From the NCBI GenBank assembly GCA_052390415.1, contig JBQTGY010000104.1, positions 1 through 17,889 on the forward strand: 17,889 nucleotides of DNA, in the 5' to 3' direction. The first letter of the stretch is position 1. The number at the start of each line of letters is the position of its first letter. Below are positions 13,600-17,889 of the stretch, one piece after another. The translations under genes were made by a program, and so were the position numbers. Source of the DNA: JANNWF01 sp052390415 (GTDB lineage: Bacteria > Pseudomonadota > Gammaproteobacteria > Xanthomonadales > Xanthomonadaceae). The notes beneath the pieces were generated by a model that was not told the DNA's origin, did not search any database, and saw only the letters and a program-made list of their open reading frames with translations.

Positions 13600-16500
13600 A
13601 TGCGCGCTTGGCTTGCCGATTCTGGCCGCCTGTTGGCGACTGCCGCGCTGTCGACAACGCTGCTTGCATCTACTCTTTTGGCGAACGCGCAAACACCGCC
13701 GTCGGTGCCCGCTGAGCTGGCACCGTGGGTGCCGTGGGTGCTGAAGGATTATCCCAAGCTGGGCTGCCCGTTTGCGCTCGGTCAAAATCGCGGTGATGAG
13801 TCGGCGCACATCTGCGCCTGGCCCGGTGCGCTGGACCTGGATGTCACGGCCGATGGGGCGCGCTTTTCGATGACCTGGACGGTGCTGGCGGAGTCGAATT
13901 TGCGGCTGCCCGGCGACGCGCGCGTCCGACCGCAAGACGTCAGTGTCGGCGGCCGCAGTGCGACGGTGATGTTCGACGGCAACCAAGCCAGCCTGCGGCT
14001 GTCGCCTGGCGTGCACCGTGTGGAGGGCAGTTTGAGTTGGAGCAAGCGGCCAACGCAGTTGCCGGTGCCGGATGAGATCGCGCTGGTCAAACTGCGTCTG
14101 GATGGCACTCTGATCACGGTGCCTGAACGCAATGGCGATCAGCTTTGGTTGGGCCGAATCACCACCGAAGTCGGCGCCGATACCTTGAACCTCAAGGTGT
14201 TTCGTCGCCTCGACGATGGTCTGCCACTGCGCCTGACCACCCAGCTGATGCTGGAGATTTCTGGTCGCGCTCGCGAGATCAGTCTGCCGGCGGCGTTGCC
14301 CGAGGGCTTTGTACCGGTGGCCGTGCAGTCGAATTTGCCGGCGGCAGTATTGGCCGATGGCAGCCTGCGCGTGCAGCTGCGACCGGGCACCTGGCCGCTG
14401 ACCATCGAGGCGCGCGCGGAAGGCTTTATCGATTCAGCCGGCCCACCCGCCGCTGAGGTGCCGTGGCCGAGTGAAGAGATCTGGAGCTGGCGCGCTGCCC
14501 CCGAGTTGCGCGTGGTGGAAGTGGAGGGCGGCACGCCGGTCGATCCCGCACAGGTCGCTGCACCGTGGGGTGAGCCATTGTCGACCCACGTGCTGGATCG
14601 CACGCAGAAACTTTCGATTGCCGAGCGCAGCCGGGGCAAGGATGACGCGCAGCCGCATCGGCTGAGCCTGAGTCGCGAGCTGTGGCTGGCGTTTGATGGC
14701 GGCAGCATGGTGGCGCGCGATCAGTTGAATGGACAGCTGGCGCGGGTCGGGCGGCTCAATGCAACCGCGCCGTGGACCTTGCAGCGCGCCACTGAAGGCG
14801 AGCAAGACCTTTTGGTCACGCGGGATGATGCCGGGCAGATCGGCGTCGAGCTGCGCAACCCGGCGCTGAACCTGGTTACCACCGGCGAACACGCCGGTCG
14901 CGGTCGCATGCCCGCCAGTGGTTGGGCGGTGGATCTGGAATCCATGAGTGCGGTGCTCAACTTGCCGCCGGGTTGGCGCTTGTTTGCTGTCAGCGGCGTG
15001 GATCGCGCGCCGGATACGTGGATAGGCAAGTGGAATCTGCTTGATCTGTTCTTGCTCGCGGTCGCGGGCTTGCTGGCCTTTCGACTGCATGGCCTGGGCT
15101 TCGCTGCATTGGTGCTTGCCTACCTTGGCCTTGGCTATCACGAGAACGACTCGCCGCTGTGGAGCGTGCTGGCGGTGATTGCGCTGGCATTGCTGCTACG
15201 GGTACTCAGCGGCGGCCGCCTGTCCGCCATCCTGCGCGTCGCCCGCGCCGTGATGCTGAGTCTGGCCTTCCTTCTCGCACTGCCGTTTGTGGCTGAGCAG
15301 CTGAAATTGGCCTTGCATCCGCAGTTGGAGCGCGGTCAGGTGGAGAGTAGTCGGGAGTATTTTGATAATCGCTATGCGGCGGCCGCACAAGAGGTGATGG
15401 CGAAGTCCGACCAGTATCAAGAGGCTGAGACCCTCGAAGAGATTCAAGTCACCGGCACGCGCATTCGTCGTAACGACATGGAGGCTGCCTCGCCGGCGGT
15501 GATATTGGGTGAGCCAACTCCAATGTCGATACCCGCGCCGCCGCCGGCACCACCAGCTCCACCCATGCCGCAGCAAAGCAAGAGTAAACAGCTCAACGCC
15601 TATCCAGACGACGCCGTGCTGCAAGCCGGGCCGGGCACGCCGGATTGGCGTTGGCAGCGCATTGAATTGGGCTGGTCCGGGCCGGTGGTGGCGGATCAAA
15701 CCATGCGACTGTGGCTGTCGCCGCCGTGGATGACGCGCTGTCTGCGGGTGATCGCCGTGGCGCTGCTGGTATTGGTGCTGTTGCGTCTGGCTCGCGAGCT
15801 GAAGACCTTGCCCAACGGATTGAAGCGCGGTGCGGCTGCGTTGCCAGCGATCCTGCTGGCGGTGGGATTGAGCAGCGCGACCAATACCGCGTACGCCGCC
15901 GGGTTTCCGCCGACCGAACTCTTGGATGAGTTGGAAGAACGGTTGCTGGAAGCGCCCAAATGCGCGCCGCAATGCGCCTCGTTGGACGCCGTTGAGGTGG
16001 AGCTTGCCGGCGACCGCATGCGCGTGGCTCTGATCCTGCACGCCGAGGCCGACGTCGCGGTGCCACTGCCCGAACCGGGCAAATCGGCGGCGTTGTTGCG
16101 CGCCGATGTGGGTGGTTCCGAAGTCGGTGTGTTGCGCCGTAATGGCGAGCGCTGGATCAGCTTGCCGCGCGGCGTGCAGCGCGTGCAGCTGGAGTGGCAG
16201 ATCGCTGCGGTCGACCAGATCGACCTGCGCTTCCCGCTGCCGCCCAGCAGCCTGCGCCTGGCGGCGGAGGGCTGGGAGACCGGCAGTCTGGATGGCCTGC
16301 GTTTGCTCAGCGACAGCCTGCAGCTTATTCGGCTGCGCGCGCCGGATGCGGCCGATGCCATCGATACCTCAGCCGCGGCGCAGGAGTTTCCGCCGTTCGT
16401 CAAGGTCACCAGGACGCTGGATCTGGATCTTGATTGGACGGTTCTGACCGTGGTCCAACGCGTCGCGCCGATGCAGACCGGATTTGCGTTGAACCTGCCT

Positions 16501-17823
16501 TTGCTCGCCGACGAACGCGTGCTCGACGACAGCCTGGAAGTGACCGACGGTCAGGTCAAACTCAACTTTGCCGCCAATGAGCACAGCAAGAGCTGGCGTT
16601 CGCGGCTGCCCATCAGCGACCAGCTGCAACTCTCGATGGGCTCGCTTGCGCGCTCAAGCGAGCGTTGGGAAGTTCGCGTGGGTGCCTACTGGCACGCCGA
16701 CTTCTCTGGCTTGCCGCAATCGAGTATCGAAGCAGGCGACGGTTTGTGGCGCTATGACCCGCGGCCCGACGAGACGCTCACAATTGCGCTAAGTCGCCCG
16801 GCGGCGGTGGCGGGGAGCAGCCTCGCGTTTGATCAGGTGACCCTGGCGATGGCCCAAGGCAGCCGTGCGCGCAGCACGACGCTCACTGCCGAACTGCGCA
16901 GTACCCGTGGCGGGCAGCACGCCATCACGCTGCCAGAGGATGCCGAGCTGATTTCGGTCAGCATCAACGGCCAAACACGCGCGCTGCGGTTGGAAAAAGG
17001 CCAGCTGCGCGTGCCCGTGTTGCCGGGTCCGCAGTCGCTGGTGCTGAGCTGGCGGCGGCCGATCGAGGTGGGCTTCAGTTTGGGCGGCGACACGGTGGAT
17101 CTTGGCGCGCCGGTCGCCAATCTGCGCACCCAGCTCAGCAGTGATGATGATCGCTGGCTGTTGGCTGCCGGCGGCAGTGGCATTGGTCCGGCCGTGCTGT
17201 ATTGGGGGCAGTTATTGGTGATGCTGCTGATCGCGGCGGGACTCGCTCGCCTCGCTACCGGAACGCCGCTGCGTTTTCATCATTGGTTGCTGCTCGGACT
17301 TGGCTTTTCGACGGTTTCGTGGATCGCTGCCGGGGTGGTGGTGGCGTGGCTGCTGCTGCTCGCCTGGCGTCAGCGCAAGGCCGGCTGGATCGTCGGTCAT
17401 CCTGTGTTTCCGTTGGTCCAACTGCTGCTGGTACTGGCCAGCGTGATCGCGATGCTGGCGCTGCTCTCGGCGATTCCTTACGGTCTGCTCGGTTCGCCGG
17501 ACATGCAGATCAGCGGCAATGGCTCATCCAGCGGCTTGCTGCGTTGGTTCAATGACGCCAGCAGCGGTGCCTTGCCGACAGTGTGGACGTTGAGCTTGCC
17601 GTTGTGGGTCTACAAGCTGGCGATATTGGTGTGGGCACTGTGGCTGGCGAATGCGCTGATCGGCTGGTTGCGCTGGGGCTGGCAGAGTTTCAGTGCGGGC
17701 GGCGTGTGGCCACCGCGCAAGCCGAAGCCAGCGCCTGCCGCAAAGAGTGAAGAGACCACTTCTTCCAGCGCAGACGCCAGCAGCAGCGAAGCCAGTCAGG
17801 CGGCGGTGCCGCCGCTGCCGTGA
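13600..17823 (+). CDS. Giant duplicated inner-membrane protein of unknown family
   Basis: The product has 1407 residues and I cannot assign it to a known family. The ATG at 13600 follows GAGG and starts a signal peptide ending near LLANAQ. Beta-rich extracytoplasmic region 1 spans about 33-475. Four helices follow (about 480-497, 499-514, 520-536, 551-568), then a polar segment with TLEEIQVTGTRIRR (611-624) and a proline-rich run (about 641-661), and a helix at about 713-731. A second signal-like helix lies at about 744-768, then beta-rich region 2 (about 769-1190) and helices near 1198-1216, 1229-1256, 1268-1292 and 1333-1357. The tail is rich in Pro and Ser. Region 2 repeats region 1: for example C72 to GVHR (137) matches C792 to GVQR (858) in spacing and pattern. 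This suggests fusion or duplication of an ancestral secreted-plus-membrane unit. Confidence 0.85.
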   Translation: MRAWLADSGRLLATAALSTTLLASTLLANAQTPPSVPAELAPWVPWVLKDYPKLGCPFALGQNRGDESAHICAWPGALDLDVTADGARFSMTWTVLAESNLRLPGDARVRPQDVSVGGRSATVMFDGNQASLRLSPGVHRVEGSLSWSKRPTQLPVPDEIALVKLRLDGTLITVPERNGDQLWLGRITTEVGADTLNLKVFRRLDDGLPLRLTTQLMLEISGRAREISLPAALPEGFVPVAVQSNLPAAVLADGSLRVQLRPGTWPLTIEARAEGFIDSAGPPAAEVPWPSEEIWSWRAAPELRVVEVEGGTPVDPAQVAAPWGEPLSTHVLDRTQKLSIAERSRGKDDAQPHRLSLSRELWLAFDGGSMVARDQLNGQLARVGRLNATAPWTLQRATEGEQDLLVTRDDAGQIGVELRNPALNLVTTGEHAGRGRMPASGWAVDLESMSAVLNLPPGWRLFAVSGVDRAPDTWIGKWNLLDLFLLAVAGLLAFRLHGLGFAALVLAYLGLGYHENDSPLWSVLAVIALALLLRVLSGGRLSAILRVARAVMLSLAFLLALPFVAEQLKLALHPQLERGQVESSREYFDNRYAAAAQEVMAKSDQYQEAETLEEIQVTGTRIRRNDMEAASPAVILGEPTPMSIPAPPPAPPAPPMPQQSKSKQLNAYPDDAVLQAGPGTPDWRWQRIELGWSGPVVADQTMRLWLSPPWMTRCLRVIAVALLVLVLLRLARELKTLPNGLKRGAAALPAILLAVGLSSATNTAYAAGFPPTELLDELEERLLEAPKCAPQCASLDAVEVELAGDRMRVALILHAEADVAVPLPEPGKSAALLRADVGGSEVGVLRRNGERWISLPRGVQRVQLEWQIAAVDQIDLRFPLPPSSLRLAAEGWETGSLDGLRLLSDSLQLIRLRAPDAADAIDTSAAAQEFPPFVKVTRTLDLDLDWTVLTVVQRVAPMQTGFALNLPLLADERVLDDSLEVTDGQVKLNFAANEHSKSWRSRLPISDQLQLSMGSLARSSERWEVRVGAYWHADFSGLPQSSIEAGDGLWRYDPRPDETLTIALSRPAAVAGSSLAFDQVTLAMAQGSRARSTTLTAELRSTRGGQHAITLPEDAELISVSINGQTRALRLEKGQLRVPVLPGPQSLVLSWRRPIEVGFSLGGDTVDLGAPVANLRTQLSSDDDRWLLAAGGSGIGPAVLYWGQLLVMLLIAAGLARLATGTPLRFHHWLLLGLGFSTVSWIAAGVVVAWLLLLAWRQRKAGWIVGHPVFPLVQLLLVLASVIAMLALLSAIPYGLLGSPDMQISGNGSSSGLLRWFNDASSGALPTVWTLSLPLWVYKLAILVWALWLANALIGWLRWGWQSFSAGGVWPPRKPKPAPAAKSEETTSSSADASSSEASQAAVPPLP

Positions 17824-17833
17824 GTGTTTGGGC

Positions 17834-17889
17834 ATGACAGATCGACGCAGCGTAGCTGCGCTGCGCCGGCTCGCTCGCGCGACGCTTGA
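17834..17889 (+). CDS. Possible start of a downstream gene, cut by the window edge
   Basis: An ATG at 17834, ten bases after the stop of the giant protein, opens a frame MTDRRSVAALRRLARATL that runs out of the window. Ribosome binding support is weak. The same bases contain a hairpin CGCAGC-GTA-GCTGCG (about 17845-17859), which could instead be part of a transcript end. Identity unknown. Confidence 0.25.
   Translation, partial: MTDRRSVAALRRLARATL

Noticed and set aside
14434..16409. Several long minus-strand frames inside the giant membrane protein gene
   Set aside because: They are rich in Arg/His/Gln in the manner of antisense GC-rich sequence and match no family, while the plus frame has signal peptide, helices and an internal repeat.

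Overview
The window looks like a chromosomal segment from a GC-rich gammaproteobacterium of the Xanthomonadales/Lysobacterales. This is inferred from a DUF6491 secreted protein, a REP/RAYT element with a GTAG-headed repeat, a bacterial post-SET protein, a VTGTRIRR-type peptide typical of that order's TonB receptors, and the general codon style. No 16S or other decisive marker is present.

Left part (1-4069): on the minus strand, accA, a TfoX N-terminal-domain gene and purT lie head to tail and may be co-transcribed. Facing away from accA is an FAD-dependent monooxygenase-like gene.

Mobile and accessory part (4066-6750): a REP-associated tyrosine transposase (RAYT) is flanked by inverted REP hairpins. 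It is broken by a 23-bp tandem duplication, and its tail plus REP has been duplicated. A poorly recognisable reading frame follows, then a PrlF-YhaV toxin-antitoxin operon behind a pair of identical 16/14-bp palindromes. Next come two ~157-bp tandem repeats, each starting with the 3' half of tRNA-Phe, and finally the intact tRNA-Phe gene (minus strand) with a good promoter. The two-repeat layout resembles the known tyrT/rtT arrangement of E. coli and is the most unusual non-coding structure here.

Middle part (6840-12018): a DUF6491 secreted protein, a HutD/Ves protein and a SET-domain protein (minus), a ComEA-like secreted helix-hairpin-helix protein (minus), an M20 metallopeptidase, a GlsB/YeaQ membrane protein, a META-domain lipoprotein and a second SET-domain protein with a post-SET cysteine motif.

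Right part (12019-17889): an alpha/beta-hydrolase lipoprotein (minus) diverges from a stand-alone Pycsar-effector-like (DUF5706/PycTM) membrane protein. This is followed by a 1407-residue inner-membrane protein of no family I recognise. That protein is an internal duplication of a beta-rich extracytoplasmic region plus membrane helices, carries a TonB-receptor-plug-like peptide in its middle, and has its ribosome binding site inside a perfect 7-bp inverted repeat. A possible next gene starts at the right edge. The PycTM-like protein with the giant membrane protein is the best candidate for an undescribed protein system, but their functional link is only inferred from position.
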